The position numbers and the translations under genes are program-made. A model generated the notes under the pieces. The model did not search any database, was not told the origin of the DNA, and worked only from the letters and a program-made list of their open reading frames with translations. From a candidate division TA06 bacterium (GTDB lineage Bacteria > Edwardsbacteria > AC1 > EtOH8): DNA of 54,701 nucleotides. Below are positions 1-7,536 of the stretch, piece after piece. Each line of letters opens with the position of its first letter. The stretch's first letter is position 1. The stretch covers positions 1 to 54,701 of the forward strand of contig JACQXR010000008.1 of assembly GCA_016208585.1 (NCBI GenBank). Direction: 5' to 3'.

Positions 1-52
1 AAGTATTTACAGATGTTATTATAGAGAAAACTGAATACCAGTTCAAAACAAA

Positions 53-78
53 ACGGATGAAGTTTTTACTTCGTCCGT
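53..78 (-). terminator. Hairpin terminator overlapping the radical SAM stop codon
   Basis: Ten-base stems at 53-62 and 69-78 form a hairpin with one mismatch pair. On the minus strand it is followed by a T-rich tract. The stop codon of the minus-strand radical SAM gene lies in the loop, so the hairpin overlaps the last codons of the gene. Confidence 0.6.
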
Positions 79-1259
79 TTTTCGTATTCTGTCGCCAGCA
101 ACTTCAGAATATCGTTCCGGGAATAATGCCAAAGCCCGCAGTCCTCGTCGGGAGGCTTGGCCAGGCAGCCGCCCAAACACCAAGGCAGCAAGCCGCAGAT
201 TCTGCAATGCTGGAGACGATAGGGATTCCAGGCCAGATAGCGGAACAGTTGGGGCGAAAAGGGGTCGTCCATTATTTTATTGATCCGGTTTTCCGGCCGG
301 CCCAGGTCGTTCCAGCATTTGTAAATGTTTCCCTCCGCATCCACTATGAAACTTTGGGGGTCGGCGGCCTGGCAGCACACCGGCTTGGGCCGGGGCAGGT
401 TCAGGATCTCAAATCCATCGCTGACCAGGGTTTTAAGAACGTCGGTCTCCTCGTCGCTGAACCGGGGGGCGCTTTGGCAAAACCCGGCCAGATTGCGGCA
501 GAGCGTTTCCGAAGGCTGGCAGGGAATTATCTTGACCGCCGCCGAAGCGGGAAGTTTGCTCCTATTTTCTGCCAGCCCGGCTAGGCTGGCCAGATAAACT
601 GCCTGGAGCGAGGGATCATTCACTATTTCACCGGCTTTCAGGCTGGCATATATCCGGTCCGGAGGGTGGCGTCTGTCTTTAATCATTATCGGCAAATGGT
701 CCGGGCCGCCGTTGGTGATCAGGCTGTAAACTGCACGGGCATTCAGTTTCCGGCAGGTTCCATCCAGCCATTCTTTAAGTTCCAAAGCCAGGGGCCAGGC
801 CAGGGCCGGCTCGCCGCCCCAAAAAGTCACCGAGAGATCCTTAAGGCCGGGACGCTGCAAAACCAGAGCCTTGATCGCTTCGAGGGCCTGAGGGCTTAAA
901 TCCCGGGGATTTTCCCGATAGGGGCAGCCGGGGCAGTTCTGGTCGCAGCGGGTGGTCAAGGCGATCCACAGGTCAAGCCGGCCGGAGGAAAAACGGAACA
1001 GGTTGGAGGAAAGCTCCAGCTCTAAAATCTCGTCGGCCTGCTCCTCTACCATGAAGCTGCCCGAGGCCAAAAGCTGCAAGGTCCGCTCCACCGTCGGGTC
1101 CTTTAAGTTCATCAAATTGCGGGTGATGGGCATCTGCAAACCGCCGTAGATGGCGGCCTGCGCCTGGTCCAGGCTTAAAAAGCTCCGGCGGACGCAGTTG
1201 TAAAGCATCTGGGGCAGGCCCCGGCGCCGGATGATGTGGTTGTAGCGGGAAGGCTTCAT
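66..1259 (-). CDS. Radical SAM / SPASM-domain protein
   Basis: This 397-residue protein carries the radical SAM cluster motif Cys105-x3-Cys109-x2-Cys112 (TTRCDQNCPGCPY), followed by the FWGGEPALAW motif expected for S-adenosylmethionine binding. The C-terminal part has a SPASM-like cysteine set (VCC, KCW, HCRICG, WCLGGC) that would hold auxiliary [4Fe-4S] clusters. Family knowledge: such proteins generate a 5'-deoxyadenosyl radical and often mature peptides or anchor enzyme cofactors. The roughly 95-residue N-terminal extension before the motif resembles the region that other SPASM maturases use to handle a substrate, but I cannot identify the substrate. No small precursor peptide is visible beside it, and the window edge lies just downstream. 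It is the last of three minus-strand genes, about 220 bp after the second PilT-like gene and separated from it by a terminator, so it is probably transcribed independently. Confidence 0.85.
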   Translation of the reverse strand: MKPSRYNHIIRRRGLPQMLYNCVRRSFLSLDQAQAAIYGGLQMPITRNLMNLKDPTVERTLQLLASGSFMVEEQADEILELELSSNLFRFSSGRLDLWIALTTRCDQNCPGCPYRENPRDLSPQALEAIKALVLQRPGLKDLSVTFWGGEPALAWPLALELKEWLDGTCRKLNARAVYSLITNGGPDHLPIMIKDRRHPPDRIYASLKAGEIVNDPSLQAVYLASLAGLAENRSKLPASAAVKIIPCQPSETLCRNLAGFCQSAPRFSDEETDVLKTLVSDGFEILNLPRPKPVCCQAADPQSFIVDAEGNIYKCWNDLGRPENRINKIMDDPFSPQLFRYLAWNPYRLQHCRICGLLPWCLGGCLAKPPDEDCGLWHYSRNDILKLLATEYEKRTK

Positions 1260-1282
1260 TAATAAATAGGAAAATAAATAAA

Positions 1283-1320
1283 TGGGAAATAGTTAAATGG
1301 GAAATAGTTAAAGTGGAAAA
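1283..1320. repeat. Short AT-rich tandem repeat
   Basis: The intergenic stretch upstream of the radical SAM gene contains two or more imperfect copies of a unit of about 15 bp reading AAATGGGAAATAGTT. A related but different repeat lies between the two PilT-type genes. Confidence 0.5.
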
Positions 1321-1403
1321 TAGGAACTGGGATCCGGTTACGCCAAGACTTTGCCGGACAAGAATGGGAATTGACCGCTACGGGCGAGTAAACATAGTTT
1401 CAT

Positions 1404-1434
1404 AAAAAAGCAAAAGGCCGGAAATTCCGACCTT
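1404..1434 (-). terminator. Rho-independent terminator after the second PilT-like gene
   Basis: On the minus strand a hairpin (arms at about 1425-1434 and 1414-1423, AAGGTCGGAA pairing with TTCCGGCCTT) is followed by TTGCTTTTTT. It lies about 45 bp downstream of the stop codon of the gene ending at 1477, the normal distance for an intrinsic terminator. Confidence 0.75.
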
Positions 1435-1476
1435 GGTTAACGTCCCCTTATTCCAGGAACAGCTTTATCCGGAAGC

Positions 1477-2559
1477 CTATTTTACCGGGGGCACAGGGGC
1501 CGCCGCCCGGGCCAGGTTGTTCTTCAGATCGTCCTGGTTGTCGGTGTGGATCAAGGCTTCGTCCAGGGTGATCATCCGGCGCCGCACCAGGTCGGCCAGG
1601 GAGTGGTTCAAGGGCATCATGCCTTGCTTGGTGCCCATCTGGATAGCCGAGGGGATCTGGCTGGTCTTGCCTTCGCGGATCAGGTTGCGGATGGCGCCGT
1701 TAATCAACATCAGTTCGTAGGCCATTATCCGGCCCTTGCCGTCGGCCCGCCGGGGCAGCACCTGGGAAAGCACCGCCAGCAGGTTGCCCGAAATCTGCAT
1801 CCTCACCTGGGCCTGCTGGTAGGGCGGGAAGACCTCCACGATCCGGTCGATGGTCTGCATGGAATCGGTGGTATGCAGGGTGGAGAGCACCAGGTGGCCG
1901 GTCTCGGCCGCAGTGATGGCCAGCTGGATGGTTTCCAGGTCGCGCATCTCGCCGATCACTATCATATCCGGATCCTGGCGCAGTACGCTCGTTAAGGCAT
2001 TGGTGAAACTGTGGGTGTCCTTGCCCACTTCCCGCTGGTTGATCTCGGCCTTCTTGTCCTGGTAGATGAACTCTATCGGATCCTCGATGGTGACGATATG
2101 GCAGTCCTGATTAGCGTTGCGGGTCTCCACCATGGCGGCGATGGTGGTGGACTTGCCGCAGCCGGCCGGGCCGGTCACTAATATCAGTCCCCGGGGGCGC
2201 ATGGACAGGTTCTTGCAGACGATGGGCAGGTTTAGCTCGTCCACGGTGGGGATCCTATTGGGCACCACTCGGAACACCAGTCCGAACTCAGTGCGCTGAA
2301 AGAACACCGAAGCCCGGAAACGGCAGAGGTTGGCAATGGAACAGGCCATGTCCAGCTCCCGCTCCCGGCGGAACCGCTCCAGCTGCTCCTTGGTCATGAT
2401 GTCCACGGCAAAGCGCTTGGTGTCCTCCGAGGTCAGCACCGGCAGCTCCACCGGGACCAGATTGCCCTGAAGCCTTAAAGCCGGCGGGGTGCCAACCTTG
2501 AGGATCAAATCGGAAGCGCCTTTTTGAAAGGTCAGATATAGTAATTCGGCCAGCTGCAT
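1477..2559 (-). CDS. PilT/PilU-type twitching motility ATPase
   Basis: This 360-residue protein is a secretion-type hexameric ATPase of the PilT/PilU family. It has a Walker A motif GPAGCGKST at residues 130-138, the Asp-box/Walker B region with PDMIVIGEMRD, and the His-box segment ending LSTLHTTD. Family knowledge: these ATPases power retraction of type IV pili from the cytoplasmic face of the inner membrane. It follows the other PilT-type gene on the same strand after a 120-bp gap containing a short tandem duplication, so the two probably form one operon. The N-terminal region is less canonical than in its upstream paralogue, and the Walker A has Ala-Gly-Cys where PilT usually has Thr-Gly-Ser. 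This makes it the better PilU (accessory retraction ATPase) candidate, but that assignment is inference. No other pilus genes are in the window. Confidence 0.88.
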   Translation of the reverse strand: MQLAELLYLTFQKGASDLILKVGTPPALRLQGNLVPVELPVLTSEDTKRFAVDIMTKEQLERFRRERELDMACSIANLCRFRASVFFQRTEFGLVFRVVPNRIPTVDELNLPIVCKNLSMRPRGLILVTGPAGCGKSTTIAAMVETRNANQDCHIVTIEDPIEFIYQDKKAEINQREVGKDTHSFTNALTSVLRQDPDMIVIGEMRDLETIQLAITAAETGHLVLSTLHTTDSMQTIDRIVEVFPPYQQAQVRMQISGNLLAVLSQVLPRRADGKGRIMAYELMLINGAIRNLIREGKTSQIPSAIQMGTKQGMMPLNHSLADLVRRRMITLDEALIHTDNQDDLKNNLARAAAPVPPVK

Positions 2560-2571
2560 CTTATCACAATT

Positions 2572-2647
2572 AAAAAATAGGAAATGGGAAGCCGATTAAA
2601 TAGGAAGTCAAAAAATAAGAAATGGGAAACCAATTAAATAGGAAGTC
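2572..2647. repeat. Two tandem copies of a 38-bp repeat
   Basis: Two copies of a 38-bp A-rich unit containing AAATGGGAA and TTAAATAGGAAGTC stand head to tail between the two PilT-type genes, differing at a few positions. They look like a local duplication. No hairpin or coding function is apparent. Confidence 0.7.
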
Positions 2648-2681
2648 AAAAATAGGAACTTTGGTTCTGGTGGTGCTTCCA

Positions 2682-3761
2682 CTAACGGCCGATGGAGGCC
2701 TCCAACTCGGCGGGGTTGGAAGATTTGGCCAGGGCATCCTCCAGGGTGACCAGATTCTTTTGCACCAGTTCCTTGAGGGCGGAGTCCAGGCTTTGCATTC
2801 CGAACTTGGAGCCGGTCTGGATCAGGGAATAGATCTGGGGAGTCTTGCCGTCCCGGATGACGCTGCGGACGGCCGGGGTACCCAGCATGATTTCGAAAGC
2901 CCCCACCAGCTTGCGGGTCCCCACCGCCGGCAGCAGGGCCTGGGAGATCACGGCCTGAAGCACGGTGGCCAGCTGGACCCGGGCCTGGGCCTGAGATTCC
3001 GGGGGATAGGTATTGATAATCCGGTCCACGGTCTGGGCGGCGTCGGTGGTGTGAAGGGTGGCCAGTACCAGGTGTCCGGTCTCGGCCGCGGCGATGGCCA
3101 GGGACATGGTCTCGTAATTGCGCATCTCGCCCACCAGAATGACATCGGGGTTCTGACGCATCACATGGCGCAGGCCGGAGGCGAAGGTGGGGGTATCGGC
3201 GCCCACTTCCCGCTGTTCGATGATGGCCAGATTATCCCTATATAAGAATTCGATCGGGTCTTCCAGGGTGATGACATGGGTGCGGCGGCTCAGATTGATA
3301 TGCTCCACCATGGCCGCCAGGGTGGTGGATTTGCCGCTGCCGGTGGGCCCGGTAATCAATATCAGCCCCCGGGGCAGCAGCGACAGTTCTTTTAAAATAA
3401 GCGGGAGTTTCCATTCTTCCAATGTTCTGATTTTCAGAGGAATGACCCGCATGATGGCTCCCACAAAGCCCCGCTGCCTGAAAATGTTGATGCGGAACCG
3501 GGCCACTCCGGGCAGGCCGAAGGCAAAATCCAGTTCCAGGTCTTTTTCGTAGCGGCGCTGCTGTTCCTCGGTCATGATGGAATAAAGCAGGCTCTTGGTA
3601 TCCTCTTCCAACATCACCGAAAATTCGCTACGTATTAACTTGCCGCCAATCCGGTAAATGGGGGCCTCGCCCACCCGCAAATGCAAGTCGGAGGCTTCGC
3701 GCAGGACCAGCTCTTCTAAAAGCTGATCCATCTGGGGAAGTTCAGGATTGCCGTTGGTCAT
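2682..3761 (-). CDS. pilT: Type IV pilus retraction ATPase PilT
   Basis: This 359-residue protein matches the usual PilT length of about 345-370. It has Walker A GPTGSGKST at residues 138-146, HVITLEDPIEF (Asp box), a Walker B segment NPDVILVGEMRNYET, and the His box ATLHTTDA. The N-terminal 100 residues form the PAS-like domain with the typical SDLHLRVGEAP start. Family knowledge: PilT hydrolyses ATP to depolymerise pilin at the base of the pilus and drives twitching and DNA uptake. It is the promoter-proximal gene of the pair, preceded by a good sigma70-like promoter at 3854-3826, and is followed by a paralogue. Start ATG at 3761; no strong Shine-Dalgarno was seen. The PilT assignment is firm at family level. 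Confidence 0.92.
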   Translation of the reverse strand: MTNGNPELPQMDQLLEELVLREASDLHLRVGEAPIYRIGGKLIRSEFSVMLEEDTKSLLYSIMTEEQQRRYEKDLELDFAFGLPGVARFRINIFRQRGFVGAIMRVIPLKIRTLEEWKLPLILKELSLLPRGLILITGPTGSGKSTTLAAMVEHINLSRRTHVITLEDPIEFLYRDNLAIIEQREVGADTPTFASGLRHVMRQNPDVILVGEMRNYETMSLAIAAAETGHLVLATLHTTDAAQTVDRIINTYPPESQAQARVQLATVLQAVISQALLPAVGTRKLVGAFEIMLGTPAVRSVIRDGKTPQIYSLIQTGSKFGMQSLDSALKELVQKNLVTLEDALAKSSNPAELEASIGR

Positions 3762-3825
3762 TGGATCTTAGGAATGATTGTGGTTTTGGGTCTTTTTACG
3801 CTACCGGGCTGCCATCAAATAATGC

Positions 3826-3854
3826 AATATAAAGGATGAGAAAATAAATTGCAA
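3826..3854 (-). promoter_or_regulatory. Sigma70-like promoter for the pilT pair
   Basis: On the minus strand TTGCAA (3854-3849) is separated by 17 bp from TATATT (3831-3826), about 65 bp upstream of the pilT start. Spacing and both hexamers fit a housekeeping promoter. Confidence 0.6.
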
Positions 3855-4189
3855 TTTTTATGCCATCCTGAAATTTACCAGCGATATCGGGCCCTATTGG
3901 GCTGTCTTAGGATGCAATATTCCCTCAGTTCAGGCAAAAGATGTCTAATCAGGCATGCATGATATGTTGCCGAGCCTTGTTGTACGGAGGTGGATTATAG
4001 CCAGGCATTGCATTATACTATTGTGCAACACCTGAAGCTAAACACATAAAGCAAAGTTCACGCATTGGCTTCGTCTTTTTGGCCTATATGGTGCCCGCCT
4101 ACCCATGTTATGGCGGACTATTACCAAGCTCTGGGTTATGGTATGGTGCCTCGCCGTTGGCGGGAATACAGTCCAGCATGGAGGCATAA
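3855..4189. other. Intergenic region without recognised genes
   Basis: About 335 bp between the pilT promoter and tRNA-Leu. I see no convincing reading frame, hairpin with T-tract, or repeat from elsewhere in the window here. The stretch just before the tRNA may include the tRNA terminator, but no clear stem was found. Confidence 0.5.
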
Positions 4190-4276
4190 TGGTGCCGGCG
4201 GAGGGAATCGAACCCCCAGGGTATTGCTACCGGTGGATTTTGAGTCCACTGCGTCTACCAGTTTCACCACGCCGGC
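4190..4276 (-). tRNA. tRNA-Leu, anticodon CAA
   Basis: Read on the minus strand this is an 87-nt class II tRNA. The 7-bp acceptor stem GCCGGCG pairs with CGCCGGC, the D-arm contains GGTAGACGC, the anticodon stem GTGGA/TCCAC encloses the loop CTCAAAA (anticodon CAA, reading UUG), then come a short variable arm and the T-arm GGTTCGATTCC. Discriminator A and CCA are encoded (4192-4190). A strong promoter lies 16 bp upstream of the mature 5' end. Confidence 0.97.
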
Positions 4277-4291
4277 GGATATATTTCTTTA

Positions 4292-4320
4292 AGCATAACA
4301 AAAGATTTATTGTTTGTCAA
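4292..4320 (-). promoter_or_regulatory. Promoter of tRNA-Leu
   Basis: On the minus strand a consensus TTGACA (4320-4315), a 17-bp spacer and TATGCT (4297-4292) lie immediately upstream of the tRNA 5' end at 4276. This is the expected placement for a stable RNA promoter. Confidence 0.75.
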
Positions 4321-4365
4321 CGATAAACTAAATCCTGAAACTAAATCCTTAAAACAATTTTATGC

Positions 4366-4394
4366 TTGACATTATCCCGGCCTGGAATTAAACT
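4366..4394 (+). promoter_or_regulatory. Promoter of pgsA
   Basis: A consensus TTGACA (4366-4371), a 17-bp spacer and TAAACT (4389-4394) lie about 70 bp upstream of the pgsA start. It is divergent from the tRNA-Leu promoter, with about 45 bp between the two -35 boxes. Confidence 0.65.
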
Positions 4395-4464
4395 AACGGG
4401 TACTGTCAGGCTTGTTGTCTAATATTGCCCGGCAGCGCAAAAAAATATTTATAAAGTAAAACAG

Positions 4465-4968
4465 ATGAACCTTCCGAATATTCTTTCGTTCCTGCGGATC
4501 GGTCTTTTGCCTTTCATCGTGCTCTGCCTGAAGGCCGGGCAAAACTGGTGGGTCCTGGGCCTGCTGCTGCTGGCTGTGGCCACCGATTACTTCGACGGGT
4601 TCACGGCCCGCAAGTTGGGGCAGGTCACAGACACCGGCAGGATAATAGATCCATTGGCCGACAAGATCTGCGTCAACACTATGGTCATAGCGCTATGGCT
4701 ATGGCGGGATTTCCCCTGGTGGGCGGTCTGTTTGATCGCCGGGCGCGACCTGCTGATAGTGCTGGGAGGGATGCTGGCCTTAAGAAAGAAAAAGGCAGTG
4801 CCGGTTTCCAACTGGCCGGGCAAGATAGCGGTCACTTTCATGGCGGCCACGATAATCTGCTATTCCCTTAACTGGCAGCCTTGGGGTTTGTATCTGCTGT
4901 ACGGTTCGGTGTTGATGGTGTTTGTCTCTGGGGCGATATATCTTAAAACTTTGACCCCCTTCCCGTAA
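4465..4968 (+). CDS. pgsA: CDP-diacylglycerol-glycerol-3-phosphate 3-phosphatidyltransferase
   Basis: This 167-residue integral membrane protein has the complete CDP-alcohol phosphatidyltransferase signature: Asp41, Asp44-Gly45, Ala48-Arg49, Gly58, Asp62 and Asp66 (DYFDGFTARK, then GRIIDPLADK). The N-terminus MNLPNILSFLRIGLLP is typical of PgsA. Family knowledge: PgsA transfers phosphatidyl from CDP-diacylglycerol to sn-glycerol 3-phosphate, giving phosphatidylglycerophosphate, the first committed step to phosphatidylglycerol and cardiolipin. About five hydrophobic segments are visible. A second member of the family is at 35664-36320, but this one has the PgsA-like opening and length. Other members use serine or inositol, so substrate assignment is strong but not absolute. 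It has its own promoter, is divergent from tRNA-Leu, and is followed by a GC-rich repeat before the next gene. Confidence 0.88.
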   Translation: MNLPNILSFLRIGLLPFIVLCLKAGQNWWVLGLLLLAVATDYFDGFTARKLGQVTDTGRIIDPLADKICVNTMVIALWLWRDFPWWAVCLIAGRDLLIVLGGMLALRKKKAVPVSNWPGKIAVTFMAATIICYSLNWQPWGLYLLYGSVLMVFVSGAIYLKTLTPFP

Positions 4969-4972
4969 TTAG

Positions 4973-5015
4973 GTAGACCCCTCCCAATTCCCTCCCCGGA
5001 GAGGGATGTCAAATA
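4973..5015. repeat. C-rich palindromic intergenic repeat (copy 1 of 3)
   Basis: A stretch reading ACCCCTCCC, CCCTCCCC and then GGAGAGGG forms a small hairpin. Related copies occur at 49071-49108 and 52128-52167, each just before a gene start, so this is a dispersed family rather than a gene-specific site. Confidence 0.6.
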
Positions 5016-5033
5016 GATTTAGGAGCACATAGC

Positions 5034-6140
5034 ATGTCCAGCCAGGTTTATTTCACTGATTTCGGGGAATCCTCCCAGCGCAACATCTACGCCAAGCTGG
5101 CGGAGATCATGGACAAGATGCCGCTCGCCGGGGTGGTGGCCAAGGGGGACCTGACGGCGGTCAAGGTCCATTTTGGCGAGCGGGGCAACACCGCCTTTGT
5201 GCCACCGCATTACGTGCGGGCGGTGGTCCAAAAGATCAAAGTGCTGGGCGCCAAGCCCTTCGTCACCGACGCCAACACCCTGTACGTGGGCAGCCGCTCC
5301 AATTCGGTCGATCATTTGGAAACGGCCCAGCAGCACGGGTTCACCTATTCCTTGCTGGGCTGCCCGGTGCTGATCGCTGATGGCCTGCGGGGCGGGGCTT
5401 ATGTGGAGGTCGAGGTCAAAGGCGCCCACCTCAAAAAAGTGAAACTGGCCCACGACCTGTACCAGGCCGACGCCATCGTCTGCGTCACCCACTTTAAAGG
5501 GCACGAGCTGGCGGGTTTCGGCGGCAGCATCAAGAACCTGGGCATGGGCGGAGGAGCGCGGGGGGGCAAGCTGGCCATGCATTCGGACGTCTCGCCGATC
5601 ATCAAGGCCGAGAAGTGCATCAAATGCGGCAAATGCGCCCAGAACTGCCCGGCCGACGCCATCGCCATAGACAAATACGCAGTGATCGACCCCAAGAAGT
5701 GCATCGGCTGCGGCTCGTGCATCGTGGTTTGCCCCGTCTACGCCGCCCGCAACGGCTGGGACAGCGGGGCCCGGAAGATGCAGGAAAAAATGGTGGAGCA
5801 CCTGGCCGGGTTTGCCCAAAATAAAAAGGGGGAAATAGGCTATCTCAATTTCATCATGAACGTCTCGCCGGCCTGCGACTGCTACGGCCACGCCGACAAC
5901 CCGATAGTGCCGGACCTCGGCATCTGCGCTTCAGTAGACCCGGTGGCCATTGACGCCGCCAGCAACGATCTGGTGATGCAGGCCGAGGGGCAAAAGAACT
6001 CGGCGCTGGAGAAGGCCCATAAGCCGGGCAGCGACAAGTTCCGGGATATTTATCCCGAAGTGGACTGGGCCTGGCAGTTGGCTCATGCGGAGAAAATGGG
6101 GCTGGGCAGCAGGAAGTATGAGTTGGTGAAGGTGGAGTGA
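5034..6140 (+). CDS. DUF362-domain protein with two [4Fe-4S] ferredoxin motifs
   Basis: This 368-residue protein has an N-terminal DUF362 region (KVHFGERGNT, THFKGHELAGFGGSIKNLGMG) and a bacterial ferredoxin-like insert with two CxxCxxCxxxC motifs (Cys195/198/201/205 and Cys223/226/229/233). It then returns to DUF362 sequence with SPACDCYGHAD and DLGICASVDPVAIDAAS. It starts at ATG 5034 with AGGAGC seven bases upstream and has no signal peptide, so it is cytoplasmic. Family knowledge: DUF362 proteins are widespread in anaerobes, usually annotated as iron-sulfur proteins of unknown function. The clusters suggest electron transfer. Two relatives occur in this window: an exported version at 15271-16392 with the same domain order, and a ferredoxin-less version at 37424-38437. 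Function unknown. Confidence 0.88.
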   Translation: MSSQVYFTDFGESSQRNIYAKLAEIMDKMPLAGVVAKGDLTAVKVHFGERGNTAFVPPHYVRAVVQKIKVLGAKPFVTDANTLYVGSRSNSVDHLETAQQHGFTYSLLGCPVLIADGLRGGAYVEVEVKGAHLKKVKLAHDLYQADAIVCVTHFKGHELAGFGGSIKNLGMGGGARGGKLAMHSDVSPIIKAEKCIKCGKCAQNCPADAIAIDKYAVIDPKKCIGCGSCIVVCPVYAARNGWDSGARKMQEKMVEHLAGFAQNKKGEIGYLNFIMNVSPACDCYGHADNPIVPDLGICASVDPVAIDAASNDLVMQAEGQKNSALEKAHKPGSDKFRDIYPEVDWAWQLAHAEKMGLGSRKYELVKVE

Positions 6141-6178
6141 GAGAGATTTAATTGTATAAATTTTTTAAATTATAAGAT

Positions 6179-6365
6179 ATGAAGTTTTTATTTTCTTTTT
6201 GGTTCTTTTTCCTTTTGGCGGCACAAAAATTTATCATTTGCCGTTTGATCAACAATATGATAAAACAACGATTGAGGACGAGAGGAATGTTATGCTAAAA
6301 CTGTTGCAGAAGCAGAAAATTTAGGTTTTAGGCGTGCCTACCGGTGGACTGGCAAGGAAGTATAA
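6179..6365 (+). pseudogene. Decayed small secreted protein with Ada-like metal-binding (sunset-type) motif
   Basis: An ATG at 6179 begins a hydrophobic signal-like segment (MKFLFSFWFFFLLAA). In the next frame the DNA reads KIYHLPFDQQYDKTTIEDER, and after another shift it reads CYAKTVAEAENLGFRRAYRW, ending at a stop at 6365. Joined, these resemble the IYHLPG-x-YYDKT-x-C-x-EAEA-x-GFRRA pattern of small Ada-type metal-binding or sunset domains. At least two frameshifts are needed, so I call it a degraded gene. The family assignment is from memory of the motif and is tentative. Confidence 0.4.
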
Positions 6366-6427
6366 AAAGAAACTCGTAGCACGATTCATACAATTCGTAG
6401 CACAAAATTAAAATATAAAGGAAACCA

Positions 6428-7060
6428 ATGGCACTCAAACAAAACCTCGGCAATCTGTTCTTCAAGTGGCGCAGCTACACGCCCATCCCGCTGTTGCTGG
6501 CGGCCCTGATATTTGCCAAGCCCACCTGGTGGTCACTGGCCCTGGGGATCGCGGTCACATTCTTGGGCGAGTTCATCCGCATCTGGGCGGTGTCCTATGC
6601 CGGCGGCAGCACCCGCACCCTTTCCCCGGACGTGGGCCGGCTGATTACCGGCGGGCCTTTCGGCTACGTGCGCAATCCGCTCTACGTGGGGAATTTCCTG
6701 GTTTCGCTGGGCATGTGCCTGGCGGCCTGGCCGTCCAAATGGTCGCTGGTGATTCAAAATTATGCCCCGATTCCTTGGCTGTTGATCCTGTTCCTGCCGG
6801 CCTTTGCCCTGCAGTACGGGTTCATCGTAGCTCTGGAAGAAGAGACCTTGACCGCCAAGTTGGGCCAGGAATTTCGAACCTACTGCCAGAACGTACCTCG
6901 CTGGCTGCCCCGGCTGACCCCCTACGGCCCCAGCTTTCCGGAGCAGGGCAATACCCGGGCGGCCTTCCGGGCCGAGCGCCGCAGCCTGCAGACCCTGGGC
7001 ATCACTTTGCTGGTGATAGTGGTGCTCTTCGTGTGGCGGACGGCGTCTGCGGTGAAGTAA
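6428..7060 (+). CDS. Isoprenylcysteine carboxyl methyltransferase-like membrane protein
   Basis: This 210-residue protein has about five hydrophobic segments and the signature GGPFGYVRNPLYVGNF. That matches the SAM-binding motif of the isoprenylcysteine carboxyl methyltransferase / phospholipid methyltransferase superfamily (PF04140/PF04191/NnrU-like). A second conserved segment, EEETLTAKLGQEFRTYCQNV and then PRWLPRL, is the typical C-terminal half of the site. Family knowledge: these membrane enzymes methylate small hydrophobic or lipid substrates using S-adenosylmethionine. Bacterial substrates are mostly unknown, so I do not name one. AAAGGAAA lies just upstream of ATG 6428. A poly-T stretch at 7126-7132 follows the gene, but the stem before it is weak. 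Confidence 0.8.
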   Translation: MALKQNLGNLFFKWRSYTPIPLLLAALIFAKPTWWSLALGIAVTFLGEFIRIWAVSYAGGSTRTLSPDVGRLITGGPFGYVRNPLYVGNFLVSLGMCLAAWPSKWSLVIQNYAPIPWLLILFLPAFALQYGFIVALEEETLTAKLGQEFRTYCQNVPRWLPRLTPYGPSFPEQGNTRAAFRAERRSLQTLGITLLVIVVLFVWRTASAVK

Positions 7061-7172
7061 ATTGTAAAATGTAAATAAAAACAAAGATCGTGAATGGGAA
7101 AATGAACTCCGCTTAAGGTGGGTTTTTTTATTAATTATCCGTCCCCGGTCCATATAGTTTTCAGCCAAAGCC

Positions 7173-7370
7173 TTAAAAAGTAATCCTGTAAATCCTGTCA
7201 AACTTATCCGTTGGCAACGGCGCATTTTTATTGTGGCGGTAGATCTGCCGTTCTGTCAGCGCTAACAACCCGGAGGCCACCGCCACTGTCAGGTCGCCTC
7301 GCAAGGAGCGCTGGATGATCTCGAGTCTGTTCAGCTCGTTCATCGTCAGGGATATTCTTTCTTCTTTCAT
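7173..7370 (-). pseudogene. N-terminal fragment of an IS transposase (helix-turn-helix part)
   Basis: Sixty-five codons encode LTMNELNRLEIIQRSLRGDL and then LALTERQIYRH. This is the opening helix-turn-helix found in several DDE transposases, in which TMNELNRL and ERQ-x-R are typical. The rest of the transposase is missing and the frame ends in unrelated sequence. On its 5' side, at 7403-7425, is a 23-bp sequence identical to 45604-45626, probably part of the IS terminus. I cannot name the IS family with certainty. Confidence 0.6.
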
Positions 7371-7402
7371 ACCCTGACATTATCACAAAGCAGTTAGACC
7401 CT

Positions 7403-7425
7403 GACATAATTATTATGCTACCACA
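7403..7425. repeat. IS end remnant, 23 bp identical to 45604-45626
   Basis: The 23 bases running from GACATAATTATT to GCTACCACA are identical to 45604-45626. Here they lie just upstream of a transposase fragment on the minus strand, with a partial second copy of GACATTAT nearer the gene. This fits the multiple transposase-binding repeats at an IS end. Confidence 0.6.
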
Positions 7426-7441
7426 CGGAGCCTTTTTATTG

Positions 7442-7470
7442 TTGACAGAGTCCTAATTGCTTGCTATACT
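7442..7470 (+). promoter_or_regulatory. Sigma70-like promoter of the LpoA-like lipoprotein gene
   Basis: TTGACA (7442-7447), a 17-bp spacer and TATACT (7465-7470) lie 66 bp upstream of the ATG at 7537. This is close to consensus in both boxes. Confidence 0.75.
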
Positions 7471-7536
7471 TATAATTTATATGACGGGGCAATGGGCTAA
7501 AACCAATCACAAAAAATACTATTCCAGGTGATAAAA

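Noticed and set aside
7110-7133. Strong terminator after the methyltransferase-like gene
   Set aside because: There is a seven-T run, but the preceding stem has mismatches and wobble pairs, so support is weak.
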